Below are positions 7,741-17,638 of a stretch of 42,286 nt of DNA, piece after piece. How positions within the stretch are numbered: the first letter of the stretch is position 1; every line of letters starts with the position of its first letter. The notes under the pieces were generated by a model, which did not search any database, was not told the DNA's origin, and worked only from the letters and a program-made list of their open reading frames with translations. Both the position numbers and the translations under genes were made by a program. Source of the stretch: Calidifontibacillus erzurumensis (GTDB lineage: Bacteria; Bacillota; Bacilli; Bacillales; Bacillaceae_J); assembly GCF_013303125.1 (NCBI RefSeq), contig NZ_JABTTE010000027.1:1-42286 (forward strand), written 5' to 3'.

Positions 7741-10700
7741 TAAAATACCAAAACCTGAAAACAGTACATGGACAGATGAGCAATGGCATGCCATTACTGC
7801 AGGCGGCAAAGATATTCTAGTAGCAGCCGCAGCTGGATCGGGTAAAACAGCTGTGCTTGTTGAACGCATCATTAAGAAAATTACTTCAACTGAAAATCCT
7901 GTTGATGTCGATCGTTTGTTGATTGTTACGTTTACAAATGCCGCGGCAGCTGAAATGAGAAAAAGAATTGGGGATGCACTTGAAAAAGAAATTGTCAAAC
8001 AGCCTGCTTCGCTTCATTTGCGTAGACAATTGACATTATTAAATAAGGCATCGATATCTACACTTCATTCCTTTTGCTTAAATGTATTGCGAAAATATTA
8101 TTACCAAATTGATTTAGATCCTAGTTTTCGTATTGCTGATGAAACGGAAGCAGAATTGTTAATGGAAGAAGTAATGGAAGAATTATTTGAGGAACAATAT
8201 AGTCTGGAAAATAATGAACTTTTTTTTGATGTTGTGGATAGGTATAGTGATGACCGAAGCGATATAGAACTTCAGTTGTTAATACGCAAACTTTATGATT
8301 TTTCCCGCTCTTATCCATGGCCTAATGAGTGGCTCGACTTTATTGTTCAGTCTTATGAAGTGAATGAATTAAGTGGAATTGAAGATTTGCCTTGGATTAA
8401 AGATTTGCGAGATGAAATAAAAATTAATCTTGAAGCTTACCGTGAGTTATTAAACCGTGCTCTAAAACTGACGAAAGAGCCGGGAGGACCTTCTCCGTAT
8501 GCAGATAATATCATCGATGACTTAAATATTGTTGAAAATTTACTTGCGGCAAATGAACAGTCATGGGATGCCCTTTACGATAAGATGAAATCAGTATCTT
8601 TTTCTAAATTAAAAACTTGTAGAGGAAACGATTATGACAAAAAACTTCAAGAAATGGTAAAAGGTGCCCGTGAGCAGGTTAAAAAAGGCATTAGTACATT
8701 GAAAGATGAGTTCTTTAGTCGTAGACCGGAACACTATTTAAAAGATATGGAGGAAATGAAGCCGGTAGTTGCCACGCTCGTTGACCTTGTCAAGGAGTTT
8801 TCAAAGCGATACCAAGCGATGAAAAAAGAAAAAGGCCTCGTTGATTTTGCCGATTTGGAGCATTTTTGCCTAGAAATTTTATGTGATGAAAATTCAACGA
8901 AAGATCATCTTTTGCCATCACCTGTTGCCATAGAATATCAGAAGCTGTTTGAAGAAGTTTTAGTTGATGAATATCAAGATACAAACTTAGTTCAAGAAAC
9001 AATTATTCGCCTTGTATCTAGATCTAACAATTTATTTATGGTCGGTGATGTAAAGCAAAGCATCTATCGCTTCCGTTTGGCAGAGCCGCATCTATTTTTA
9101 AGCAAATATAAACAGTTTCAAAAAGAAGACGATGCCACAAGTCCTGGAATTCGTATTGATTTATCGAGAAACTTTCGAAGCCGTGTCGAAGTATTGGAAG
9201 GTACCAATTACATCTTCAAGCAAATTATGAATACACATGTCGGTGAAATTGACTATGATGAAGATGCTGAACTGAAACTAGGAAATTTAAATTATCCTCC
9301 ATCAGATCAAATGAAAACAGAACTGCTCTTGATTGACCGAGAAGGGGAAACAGCAGAACAGGAAGCAAATGCTGAGGAAGAGACCAGTGAAAAACTTGAG
9401 CTTGCCGAGTTGGAAACTGTTCAACTAGAAGCAAGAATCATCGGCATGAAAATAAAAGAACTAATTGGACAACCATTTACAGTAACAGATAAAAATGGCA
9501 ATACCCGTAATATTACTTACCGCGATATTGTCATTCTTCTTCGGTCGATGCCTTGGGCTGAAGCGTTCATGGAGGAAATGAAAGAGTTTGGGATTCCGGT
9601 TTATGCTGAACTTTCGACTGGTTATTTTGAAGCAACAGAAGTTTCGATCATCATGTCTTTATTAAAAATTATTGATAATCCTTACCAAGATATACCGCTT
9701 GTTGCAGTCCTTCGTTCTGCCATCGTTGGTATAACAGAGGAGGAACTGGCGCTTATTCGCATTCATGAAAAAAATAACAATTATTTCGATGGTGTAAAAA
9801 GCTATATTAAATCAGGAGAAAACGGAGACCTTGTAAAGAAACTTCATAGTTTTTATATCCAGCTGAAAGAATGGCGATCAAGAGCTAGAAAAGGTGCATT
9901 ATCAGAATTGATTTGGCAATTATATCGAGAAACCGGCTTTTATGATTATGTGGGCGGGTTGCCTGGCGGAAAGCAGCGGCAAGCCAATTTAAAGGCTTTG
10001 TACGACCGTGCAAAGCAATATGAAGAAACTTCATTTCGAGGTTTGTTCCGTTTCTTGCGCTTTATAGAAAGAATGCAAGACCGCGGCGATGACTTAGGAG
10101 CGGCAAGAGCCCTTGGCGAGCAGGAAGATGTTGTCCGGATGATGACGATTCATAAAAGTAAAGGCCTTGAATTTCCAGTTGTTTTTGTCGCAGGACTTGG
10201 CCGGCAATTCAATATGCAAGATTTGCGTAAAAAAGTGCTCCTTCATAAAGAACTTGGTTTTGGTTCCAAACTTGTGAATCCAACTTTAAGGATTAGTTAC
10301 CCGACGCTTCCGGCTTTGGCGATTAAACGACGCTTAAAGATGGAGCTATTAGCGGAAGAGATGCGTGTTTTATATGTTGCTTTAACACGAGCGAAAGAAA
10401 AACTTTATCTTGTCGGTTCCGTCAAAGACGCGGAAAAAGCTTTAGAAAGATGGAATGAGGAAGCGGATACTAGAGGCTGGCTATTACCAGATTACGTCAG
10501 GGCAAAAGCAATGAGTTATTTGGATTGGATCGGTCCAGCGCTAGTAAGACATCCTGATTGTACAATTTTGCATACCCAATTATCAGAAAGTAATCATTTG
10601 ATCCATCCTTCCAAATGGGAAGTTCGTTTGATAAATGCAGAAAATCTCCCGATGGATTTAAGCAAGTCCGAAGGTGAACATGCAAATTTATTTAAACAAG

Positions 10701-11464
10701 TTGAAAATTGGGAGATTGTCCCGATTGAAAGTGAATTAAAAGGCCAAATTTATAAACAGCTTTCTTGGAAATATCCTTATCCATTAGCTGAAACGAAGCG
10801 TTCTAAACAATCCGTATCAGAAATAAAATCAAGGAAACAAGTGGCAGATGCTTATTCAGATACGGTTATGATTAAAAGGTTCAGCCCACCAATACAAGAC
10901 CGGCCACGATTTTTGCAGAAAAAAACTTTGACTGCTGCAGAAAGAGGAACTGCCATGCACATGGTCATGCAGCATATTCGCTTAACAGAACCTATTACGC
11001 ACGAATCGATTTCTCACCTGTTAACAGAAATGGTAAGGAAAGAATTGCTCACCGAGGCTCAAAAAGAAGTAATCGAAATTGACGGCATTATCCAATTTTT
11101 TGAAACAGAAATAGGTAAAAGATTACTCAATGCTAAGAAAGTTAAGAGAGAAGTGCCGTTTAGTTTGGCGTTGCCTGCAAGAGAAGCTTATTCTGATTGG
11201 TTCAGTGATGAGGATGAGAACATTTTAGTTCAAGGTGTCATGGATTGCGTTTTTGAAGATGATGATGGATTCGTGTTAATCGATTATAAAACAGATGCCA
11301 TTAAAGGACGTTTTCAAAACGAAATCAACGCAAAACAAGTTTTAGAAGAACGTTATCGTTTGCAAATGGATTTATATGGAAGAGCATTAATGAATATATG
11401 GAAACTCGACCGACTTGAAAAATATCTTTTCTTCTTTGATGGAAATTTGCTTATAAAAATATAG
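7733..11464 (+). CDS. addA: AddA, ATP-dependent helicase/nuclease subunit A
   Basis: UvrD-like 3'-5' helicase and nuclease partner of AddB in double-strand break repair. The product is 1243 residues from TTG 7733, which follows AAAGGAGGAG inside the end of addB. Motifs in order: Walker A AAAGSGKT (residues 32-39), Walker B LVDEYQDTN, motif III GDVKQSIYRFR, motif V MTIHKSKGLEFPVVF, motif VI VALTRAKEKLYLVG, and the C-terminal RecB-family nuclease core D1184-Y-K1186-T-D. All key residues are present. In B. subtilis addA is followed by sbcDC; here a terminator and acsA follow instead. Confidence 0.97.
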   Translation: MSSKIPKPENSTWTDEQWHAITAGGKDILVAAAAGSGKTAVLVERIIKKITSTENPVDVDRLLIVTFTNAAAAEMRKRIGDALEKEIVKQPASLHLRRQLTLLNKASISTLHSFCLNVLRKYYYQIDLDPSFRIADETEAELLMEEVMEELFEEQYSLENNELFFDVVDRYSDDRSDIELQLLIRKLYDFSRSYPWPNEWLDFIVQSYEVNELSGIEDLPWIKDLRDEIKINLEAYRELLNRALKLTKEPGGPSPYADNIIDDLNIVENLLAANEQSWDALYDKMKSVSFSKLKTCRGNDYDKKLQEMVKGAREQVKKGISTLKDEFFSRRPEHYLKDMEEMKPVVATLVDLVKEFSKRYQAMKKEKGLVDFADLEHFCLEILCDENSTKDHLLPSPVAIEYQKLFEEVLVDEYQDTNLVQETIIRLVSRSNNLFMVGDVKQSIYRFRLAEPHLFLSKYKQFQKEDDATSPGIRIDLSRNFRSRVEVLEGTNYIFKQIMNTHVGEIDYDEDAELKLGNLNYPPSDQMKTELLLIDREGETAEQEANAEEETSEKLELAELETVQLEARIIGMKIKELIGQPFTVTDKNGNTRNITYRDIVILLRSMPWAEAFMEEMKEFGIPVYAELSTGYFEATEVSIIMSLLKIIDNPYQDIPLVAVLRSAIVGITEEELALIRIHEKNNNYFDGVKSYIKSGENGDLVKKLHSFYIQLKEWRSRARKGALSELIWQLYRETGFYDYVGGLPGGKQRQANLKALYDRAKQYEETSFRGLFRFLRFIERMQDRGDDLGAARALGEQEDVVRMMTIHKSKGLEFPVVFVAGLGRQFNMQDLRKKVLLHKELGFGSKLVNPTLRISYPTLPALAIKRRLKMELLAEEMRVLYVALTRAKEKLYLVGSVKDAEKALERWNEEADTRGWLLPDYVRAKAMSYLDWIGPALVRHPDCTILHTQLSESNHLIHPSKWEVRLINAENLPMDLSKSEGEHANLFKQVENWEIVPIESELKGQIYKQLSWKYPYPLAETKRSKQSVSEIKSRKQVADAYSDTVMIKRFSPPIQDRPRFLQKKTLTAAERGTAMHMVMQHIRLTEPITHESISHLLTEMVRKELLTEAQKEVIEIDGIIQFFETEIGKRLLNAKKVKREVPFSLALPAREAYSDWFSDEDENILVQGVMDCVFEDDDGFVLIDYKTDAIKGRFQNEINAKQVLEERYRLQMDLYGRALMNIWKLDRLEKYLFFFDGNLLIKI

Positions 11465-11485
11465 ATGTTATATAACAATATTATA

Positions 11486-11537
11486 AAACCCGGGAGATAA
11501 TGTTGAATGAACAATGTAATATCTTCCGGGTTTTTTT
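11486..11537 (+). terminator. Rho-independent terminator of addBA
   Basis: Long inverted repeat AACCCGGGAGATA ... TATCTTCCGGGTT followed by seven T, starting 22 nt after the addA stop. Clear end of the addBA operon. Confidence 0.88.
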
Positions 11538-11646
11538 ACTTTATATTCATTAAAAATAGTGATTTTACGCTATTTTGAAGTACAAAAACCAATAATTGTA
11601 AGTAATTTATAAAATTTTGTAAACATTTAAAAAAATATTTAATTTT

Positions 11647-11674
11647 TTGTCGATTTATGATAGTGTTATATAAC
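11647..11674 (+). promoter_or_regulatory. Putative sigma-A promoter of acsA
   Basis: TTGTCG (11647-11652) and TATAAC (11669-11674) are separated by 16 bp, 33 nt before the acsA ATG, in very AT-rich sequence. No convincing cre site was found here. Confidence 0.5.
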
Positions 11675-11707
11675 AAGGATATCTTCTTTTGGGGGTTGGA
11701 GGAATTT

Positions 11708-13429
11708 ATGACAACAGACGCACGTAAAAAAGAAATATTGTTTTTGGATGAAACAGCAAATTTGAAAAACTATGATGAAGCTTATGCCAATTTTGATTGG
11801 AAACAAGTTGAGGAAACGTTTACTTGGTATAAAACTGGGAAAGTAAACATGGTTTATGAAGCAATTGACAGACATGTCGAAAATGGCAAAGCAGATCAAA
11901 TTGCCCTTTACTTCACTGATGGTGTTCGCGACGAGGCTTACACTTATGCTGAAGTTCAAAAAAATTCTTGTCAATTTGCAAATGGATTGCGATCCCTTGG
12001 AATCGGAAAAGGGGACAGAGTATTTATTTTCATGCCAAGAAGTCCTGAATTATATTTTGCGATTTTAGGTACGGTTCGCATCGGTGCAATAGCTGGTCCA
12101 TTATTCGAAGCATTTATGGAAGAAGCTGTAAAAGACCGGTTGAGCGACAGCGGAGCGGTAGCTGTTGTTACGACGCCAGCATTAGTAAATCGAATTCCTG
12201 TTGATGAACTTCCTGAACTAAAACATATCATTTTAGTTGGAGCGGAAGAAACAACATCTGATAAACAAGTCTTGTATCAAGATTTAATGAGCAAATCTGA
12301 TGAATATATAATTGAATGGGTTGACCGTGAAACAGGCATGCTTCTTCACTATACATCTGGTTCTACTGGAAAACCAAAAGGTGTTCTTCAAGTGCATGAC
12401 GCAATGGTTCACCAATATCATGCCGGAAGACTCGTTTATGATTTACGCGAAGGAGATATTTATTGGTGTACAGCTGACCCAGGCTGGGTAACAGGTACGT
12501 CAGCAGGTATGTGGTCACCATGGTTAAACGGTGTAACTGCAGTTTTACGCGGTGGACGATTTAACGCAGAAGAATGGTTTAAAACTCTTGAAAAATACGG
12601 GGTAACCGTTTGGTTTAGTGCACCAACTGCTTTCAGAATGTTAATGGCAGCGGGAAATGAACTTCCAAAAAAATATAATCTAGAAAAACTTCGTCATATT
12701 CTTTCAGCGGGTGAACCGTTAAATCCGGAAGTTATTCGTTGGGGCTTAGATGTATTAAAACTTCGAATTCATGATAACTGGTGGATGACAGAAACAGGTT
12801 CTAGTATTTGTGCTAACTTCCGCTGTAATCCAATTCGACCAGGTTCAATGGGGAAACCGCTTCCAGGCATAACGCTTGCAATTGTTGATGACCAAGGGAA
12901 TGTATTGCCTCCGAACCGTATGGGCAACTTGGCCATTAAACCAAAATGGCCGGCAATGGTTCGTGCAATTTGGAATAATAAAGAAAAGTATGATCAATAT
13001 TTCGAAACTGGTTGGTTTGTGTCAGGGGATTCTGCTTATATGGATGAAGATGGCTACTTCTGGTTTGAAGGCCGTGTAGACGATGTCATCAATACAGCTG
13101 GTGAACGTGTAGGTCCATTCGAAGTAGAAAGCAAACTAGTAGAACACCCAGCAGTAGCGGAAGCAGGGGTTATCGGTGTTCCTGATCCAGTTCGCGGTGA
13201 AGTTATTAAGGCATTCATCACCCTTCGTGATGGCTATGAAGAAAGCGAAGAGTTAAAACAAGAAATTCGCGAATTCGTCAAAACTCGTCTAGCAGCTCAT
13301 GCAGCGCCAAGAATGATCGAAATTCGCCAATCAATTCCAAAGACAAGATCTGGAAAAATTATGCGCCGCGTTTTAAAAGCTTGGGAACTTGGCTTGCCAA
13401 CAGGCGACTTGTCAACGATGGAAGAATAA
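11708..13429 (+). CDS. acsA: Acetyl-CoA synthetase (AMP-forming), AcsA type
   Basis: Adenylate-forming enzyme that makes acetyl-CoA from acetate, ATP and CoA in the cytoplasm. The product is 573 residues from ATG 11708 behind TTGGAGGAA, the length of Bacillus AcsA. The phosphate-binding loop TSGSTGKPKG lies at residues 216-225. Other motifs are ADPGWVTGT, WWMTETG, the hinge-region VSGDSAY...GRVDDVIN and C-terminal KTRSGKIMRR with K550, the lysine that is acetylated by AcuA in B. subtilis. The motif NTAGERVGPFEVES replaces the usual MTSGERVGPFEVES. Sequence drift from B. subtilis AcsA is noticeable, so it may be a paralogue with related substrates such as propionate. It stands alone between its own promoter and terminator, beside a second CoA-ligase operon. 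Confidence 0.88.
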   Translation: MTTDARKKEILFLDETANLKNYDEAYANFDWKQVEETFTWYKTGKVNMVYEAIDRHVENGKADQIALYFTDGVRDEAYTYAEVQKNSCQFANGLRSLGIGKGDRVFIFMPRSPELYFAILGTVRIGAIAGPLFEAFMEEAVKDRLSDSGAVAVVTTPALVNRIPVDELPELKHIILVGAEETTSDKQVLYQDLMSKSDEYIIEWVDRETGMLLHYTSGSTGKPKGVLQVHDAMVHQYHAGRLVYDLREGDIYWCTADPGWVTGTSAGMWSPWLNGVTAVLRGGRFNAEEWFKTLEKYGVTVWFSAPTAFRMLMAAGNELPKKYNLEKLRHILSAGEPLNPEVIRWGLDVLKLRIHDNWWMTETGSSICANFRCNPIRPGSMGKPLPGITLAIVDDQGNVLPPNRMGNLAIKPKWPAMVRAIWNNKEKYDQYFETGWFVSGDSAYMDEDGYFWFEGRVDDVINTAGERVGPFEVESKLVEHPAVAEAGVIGVPDPVRGEVIKAFITLRDGYEESEELKQEIREFVKTRLAAHAAPRMIEIRQSIPKTRSGKIMRRVLKAWELGLPTGDLSTMEE

Positions 13430-13445
13430 TCAAGTAGAAAGTATA

Positions 13446-13487
13446 AAAACTCCTAATCTGAAATAGTGTCAGATTAGGGGTTTTTTA
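13446..13487 (+). terminator. Rho-independent terminator of acsA
   Basis: Stem AACTCCTAATCTGA paired with TCAGATTAGGGGTT, 7-nt loop, then six T. Begins 17 nt after the acsA stop. Confidence 0.92.
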
Positions 13488-13949
13488 TTGGCTTTATAGG
13501 AAATGTATTTCTTCTTTTCATTTCAAGTCCTTTTAATCATATCCCATATCTGAAAACAATACATATCTGAATGAAACAATATTCCCGCGTCTTTTTCACA
13601 AAACTTCCACTAATTATACCTAATATAAGATCATGTCCTTCATTAGTCCCTAAAAAGAGAAATGTATCATATTGATTAAATATTTGTGAAAAACGGCATT
13701 TGCGTAGCTTCTGCAAAATCTCTCTAATAGGAATGGATCGTCCAAAAGTCATAAAAAGTGTCTTTTTCCCATATCTTTAATCTTTGACGAATCACATTTC
13801 GATATGACCTTTTAACATTTTTTCTATTATTGAAAAACTCCAACACCGATTAAATGAATAGAATTTTTATCGAAATCTCTTAAAAAGAATAATAGAGAAA
13901 TATATCGTAAAAAGTTTATAAAATTTTGTTGTAAGAGTGTGGGAAATCA
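13488..13949. other. Gene-poor stretch between acsA and livG
   Basis: About 460 nt, AT-rich. The minus strand has a 71-codon open frame (13537-13752) that begins MTFGRSIPIREILQKLRK. It has no ribosome binding site before its ATG and resembles no family I recognise. It may be chance or a decayed gene. Nothing else stands out until the livG promoter. Confidence 0.4.
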
Positions 13950-13958
13950 TGGTATATT
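13950..13958 (+). promoter_or_regulatory. Extended -10 promoter of the liv/CoA-ligase operon
   Basis: TGG followed by TATATT (13953-13958) forms an extended -10 element; the -35 region is poor. The start of transcription would fall at about 13965, inside the cre-like sequence. Confidence 0.5.
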
Positions 13959-13963
13959 CTTGT

Positions 13964-13977
13964 AGTAAACGCTTACA
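13964..13977 (+). promoter_or_regulatory. Putative cre site (CcpA operator)
   Basis: AGTAAACGCTTACA matches 13 of 14 positions of the Bacillus cre consensus TGWAANCGNTNWCA and is nearly palindromic. It lies at and just after the predicted transcription start, where bound CcpA-HPr(Ser-P) would block initiation. This predicts carbon catabolite repression of the operon. Confidence 0.7.
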
Positions 13978-14009
13978 TTTATAATATACTTTTCGTGGGA
14001 GGGGATTAT

Positions 14010-14780
14010 TTGGGAGTATTAGAAATAAAAGACGTAACATTGCGTTTTGGCGGTGTTGTCGCTCTTGACCACGTCAGTTTTACAGTGAACAAAGGGGAAA
14101 TTTTTGCATTAATCGGCCCAAATGGTGCCGGAAAAACGAGTATGTTGAATTGTATTAGCGGTTTATATCAGCCGTCTGAAGGTACCATTTCATTTAATGG
14201 GCAAGTTATAAACCATCTTAAGCCTCATAAACGGGCAAGTTTAGGAATCGCCCGCGCATTTCAAAATATTGAGCTATTTCCACATCTTTCCGTTTTGGAC
14301 AATTTAATGCTAGGTAGACATGTAAGAATGAAATCAGGTTTATTATCCTGCGGAATATATTGGGGGAAAGCACAGCGAGAGGAAGTTGAACATCGAAGGA
14401 AAGTGGAGGATGTTATTGATTTCCTCGAAATAGAAGATATACGCGATATACCAGTAGGTACGCTTTCGTATGGTCTCCAAAAAAGGGTTGAAATGGGCCG
14501 AGCTCTTGCCTTAGAACCTGAACTATTGCTTTTAGATGAGCCGATGGCAGGCATGAACAATGAAGAAAAAGAAGATATGGCCCGCTATATTATTGATATT
14601 CATGAAGAAATGAAAACTACGATCATCCTAATTGAACATGATATGGGAGTTGTCATGGATTTGTCAGATCATATAGCTGTACTTGATTTCGGTAAGCTGA
14701 TCGGATACGGAACCCCGACTGAAATACAAAACAATCCGAAAGTCATTGAGGCATATCTAGGAGAGGAGCAAGCTGGATAG
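14010..14780 (+). CDS. livG: Branched-chain-type ABC importer ATP-binding protein LivG
   Basis: One of two cytoplasmic ATPases of a HAAT-family (Liv/Bra) importer. The TTG at 14010 is preferred because GGGAGGGGATT lies 5-12 nt before it; GTG 13995 in the same frame overlaps that ribosome binding site. The product is 256 residues with Walker A GPNGAGKT at 36-43, signature LSYGLQKRVEMGRAL, Walker B LLLLDEP and the LivG-typical EPMAGMNNEE and IEHDMGVVMDLSD. The signature Gly-Gly is replaced by YG, which is common in LivG. First gene of the operon, followed 60 nt later by an acyl-CoA synthetase. Confidence 0.9.
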   Translation: MGVLEIKDVTLRFGGVVALDHVSFTVNKGEIFALIGPNGAGKTSMLNCISGLYQPSEGTISFNGQVINHLKPHKRASLGIARAFQNIELFPHLSVLDNLMLGRHVRMKSGLLSCGIYWGKAQREEVEHRRKVEDVIDFLEIEDIRDIPVGTLSYGLQKRVEMGRALALEPELLLLDEPMAGMNNEEKEDMARYIIDIHEEMKTTIILIEHDMGVVMDLSDHIAVLDFGKLIGYGTPTEIQNNPKVIEAYLGEEQAG

Positions 14781-14840
14781 TTGTTTAAGCAGAAAACTAT
14801 TGTTTCATTTGCTAAAGACTAGCATAAGGAGGAAAGCTCA

Positions 14841-16751
14841 ATGGATAATATGACATTTCCTCAAATCCTATTGGAACGAACAAAAAAGGAAGGATCACGA
14901 GTTGCTTTACGTAGAAAAGACTATGGGATTTGGAATGAATATACGTATGAGAAATATTTTGAAGAAGTGAAACTATTTGCGCTAGGACTTCTAGATTTAG
15001 GTTTTAAAAGATATGATAAATTAGCGATTATTGGAGACAATCGGCCTGAATGGGTTATTAGTGAGCTTTCAGCCCAAAGTTTGGGAGGAGTTTCCGTTGG
15101 CATTTACCAAGAATCGCTCCCAAATGAAATTAGTTATATTATCAACAATTGCGATGCTACTTTCGTTGTTGTTGAAGATCAAGAACAAGTCGATAAAATT
15201 TTGGAAGTCAAACATGAAATTCCGAAAGTAAAATGGATCATCTATTATGACAAACGAGGTATGAGAAACTATAATGATCCGAGTTTATTATATTTTAAGG
15301 ATGTACAGGAAATCGGCAAAAAAGTAGAAGAAAAAAATTCAGAATTATTTGAACAAGAAGTTAAAAAAGGTAATTTTGATGACATTGCTATTTTCTCCTA
15401 TACTTCAGGAACAACAGGAAATCCAAAAGGAACGATGCTAACTTACCAAAATCTATTCGATATGGCGAAAAATTTATCTGCGATTGACCCATTAGAAAAA
15501 AATGATCAATATTTATCATTTTTGCCGCTAGCATGGATCGGTGAGCAAATGATGACAATTGGTTTAGGTTTATATAACGGTATTACTGTAAATTTCCCGG
15601 AAGAACCTACAACCGTTATGCAAAATTTAAGAGAAATAGGACCACATGTAATCTTTTCACCACCAAGAATCTACGAAGATATGGTTTCAAAATTTCAAGT
15701 TAAAATTCAAGATGCTAGTTGGCTTAAACGAAAAATTTATGAATGGTGCAAACCGATCGGCGAAAAAGTAGCTGAAGCCCATTTAAATAATCAACCGGTT
15801 AGTACCGGCACAAAATGGTTATACAAAATAGCTGATTATTTGATGTTTAGTGCGATTCGTGACCATTTAGGTTTATTAAGAATTAAACGTGCATATACCG
15901 GAGGAGCACCGCTTGGACCTGATGTATTTAAGTTTTTCCATAGTATCGGTGTCAATATTAAAAGTATTTATGGCCAAACTGAAGTTTCAGGAATTGCCAT
16001 CGTCCATCGTGATGGAGATATAAAAGTTGATAGTGTTGGCATACCGCTTCCAGGAACAGAAGTCAAAATTTCAGATGAAGGAGAAATTCTCATTAAAAGC
16101 ACAAGTGTTTGTAAAGGCTATTATAAAAATGAAAAGTCAACGAAAGAAACGATTGAAGATGGATGGCTTCATACAGGGGATGCCGGCTATCTTGATGAAA
16201 AAGGCCATTTATACGTCATTGACCGGCTGAAGGATGTCATTCGCTTGCAATCAGGTGAAATGTTTTCGCCGCAATTTATTGAAAACAAATTAAAATTCAG
16301 TCCTTATATTAAAGAAGCGGTTGCGATAGGCCGAGGGAAACCATATGTAGTGGCGATGATCAATATTGATATGGATAATGTCGGCAGATGGGCTGAGAAA
16401 AATCAAATTACTTACACAACTTATACAGATTTATCATCAAAACCGGCTGTCCTTGAATTAATTCAAGAGCAAGTAAATGAAGTAAACAAAACATTGCCGG
16501 AAAAAGCAAGGATCAAAAAGTTTGTCCTTCTCTACAAAGAGTTGGATGCTGATGATGAAGAATTGACACGTACGAAAAAAGTTCGCCGTCAATTTGTTGC
16601 GAAAAAATATGAAAAGCTCATTGAAGGTTTATATTCTCAAAATGAAAAAATTGACGTCGAAGGTACGATCAAATATCGGGACGGAAAAGAACAGATTATT
16701 CGTACAACCTTAACAGTTGTCTCATTATCAGAACAAGAGGGGGTTGCTTGA
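14841..16751 (+). CDS. Long-chain-type acyl-CoA synthetase (FAA1 family)
   Basis: AMP-forming CoA ligase of 636 residues with ATG behind AAGGAGGAAAG. It has the adenylation loop YTSGTTGNPKGTM, the FAA1-type LPLAWIGEQM and FSPPRIYEDM blocks, IKSIYGQTEVSG, the hinge LHTGDAGYLDE...DRLKDVIRLQSGE and a C-terminal LTRTKKVRRQFV in place of the GKIxR lysine motif. These mark the long-chain acyl-CoA synthetase group often found beside Liv-type ABC transporter genes. It probably activates the imported acid, or an organic acid derived from it, to a CoA thioester; chain length cannot be read from sequence. It sits between livG and livH and overlaps livH by 1 nt. Confidence 0.85.
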   Translation: MDNMTFPQILLERTKKEGSRVALRRKDYGIWNEYTYEKYFEEVKLFALGLLDLGFKRYDKLAIIGDNRPEWVISELSAQSLGGVSVGIYQESLPNEISYIINNCDATFVVVEDQEQVDKILEVKHEIPKVKWIIYYDKRGMRNYNDPSLLYFKDVQEIGKKVEEKNSELFEQEVKKGNFDDIAIFSYTSGTTGNPKGTMLTYQNLFDMAKNLSAIDPLEKNDQYLSFLPLAWIGEQMMTIGLGLYNGITVNFPEEPTTVMQNLREIGPHVIFSPPRIYEDMVSKFQVKIQDASWLKRKIYEWCKPIGEKVAEAHLNNQPVSTGTKWLYKIADYLMFSAIRDHLGLLRIKRAYTGGAPLGPDVFKFFHSIGVNIKSIYGQTEVSGIAIVHRDGDIKVDSVGIPLPGTEVKISDEGEILIKSTSVCKGYYKNEKSTKETIEDGWLHTGDAGYLDEKGHLYVIDRLKDVIRLQSGEMFSPQFIENKLKFSPYIKEAVAIGRGKPYVVAMINIDMDNVGRWAEKNQITYTTYTDLSSKPAVLELIQEQVNEVNKTLPEKARIKKFVLLYKELDADDEELTRTKKVRRQFVAKKYEKLIEGLYSQNEKIDVEGTIKYRDGKEQIIRTTLTVVSLSEQEGVA

Positions 16752-17635
16752 TGACATTTTTTCTACAAATGTTGGTGACAGGGATTGTTATTGGAAGTGT
16801 TTATGCACTTGTGGCACTAGGTTTCGTATTAATCTATAAATCTAGTGATGCAATCAATTTTGCACAAGGAGAGTTTCTATTAGTTGGAACGTATGTATGC
16901 TTGACTTTAGTTTCAAGCTATCATATTCCGTTTATTCCTGCGCTAATTATTACGCTCATCTTTAGTGCTGTCCTGGGCCTTGTCATCGAACGCATTATAC
17001 TTCGGCCATTTATTGGGGAACCAGTCATTTCGTTAATCATGGCGACAATCGGATTATCAAGTGTCTTACTTGGAATTATCCATATTATTTGGGGCCATGA
17101 AACAAAAGTATTTCCGGAAATTTTCTCAAGTCAACCAGTTCAATTAGGCAGCATTATTATAGCTCCGGTTTATTTATGGTCACTGGCAATTGTAGTCGTA
17201 ATGCTTGTAATATTTTCTTTATTTTTCAAATATTCAAAACTTGGAATTGCAATGCGGGCTACAGCCGATGACCAACAAGCGGCAATGTCTATGGGTATTA
17301 GTGTAAAAGTCATTTTTGCTTGTGCTTGGGCCATTGCAGCTGTTGTTTCTGCTGTTGGTGGCGTTTTGTTAGGAAATATTAACGGGGTCAACTCTTCGCT
17401 TGCACTCATTGGGTTAAAAGTTCTACCGGTCGCAATACTAGGAGGACTTGATAGCATCCCTGGTGCAATTATCGGCGGCATTATTATTGGAGTTATTGAA
17501 AGTATGACAGGTGGGTATCTCGATCCTCTCGTAGGCGGAGGATTAAAAGAAGTCATGCCGTTTATCATCCTTGTTTTCATTCTAATGTTCAAGCCATACG
17601 GTTTATTTGGCAAAAAAGAAATAGAAAGGGTGTAA
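16751..17635 (+). CDS. livH: Branched-chain-type ABC importer permease LivH
   Basis: Integral membrane subunit of the Liv-type importer, 294 residues, with about eight hydrophobic segments and the LivH hallmark GFVLIYKSSDAINFAQGEF near the N-terminus. LGGLDSIPGAIIGGIIIG near the C-terminus is the cytoplasmic coupling region. The ATG overlaps the preceding TGA (TGATG) behind GAGGGGG, showing coupling to the ligase gene; a TTG one codon earlier is possible. It forms the membrane pore with LivM. Confidence 0.9.
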   Translation: MTFFLQMLVTGIVIGSVYALVALGFVLIYKSSDAINFAQGEFLLVGTYVCLTLVSSYHIPFIPALIITLIFSAVLGLVIERIILRPFIGEPVISLIMATIGLSSVLLGIIHIIWGHETKVFPEIFSSQPVQLGSIIIAPVYLWSLAIVVVMLVIFSLFFKYSKLGIAMRATADDQQAAMSMGISVKVIFACAWAIAAVVSAVGGVLLGNINGVNSSLALIGLKVLPVAILGGLDSIPGAIIGGIIIGVIESMTGGYLDPLVGGGLKEVMPFIILVFILMFKPYGLFGKKEIERV

Positions 17636-17638
17636 TAG

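Noticed and set aside
11580-11640. TGTAAACATTT upstream of acsA considered as a cre site
   Set aside because: It lacks the central CG and the second half-site, so it does not meet the cre consensus.
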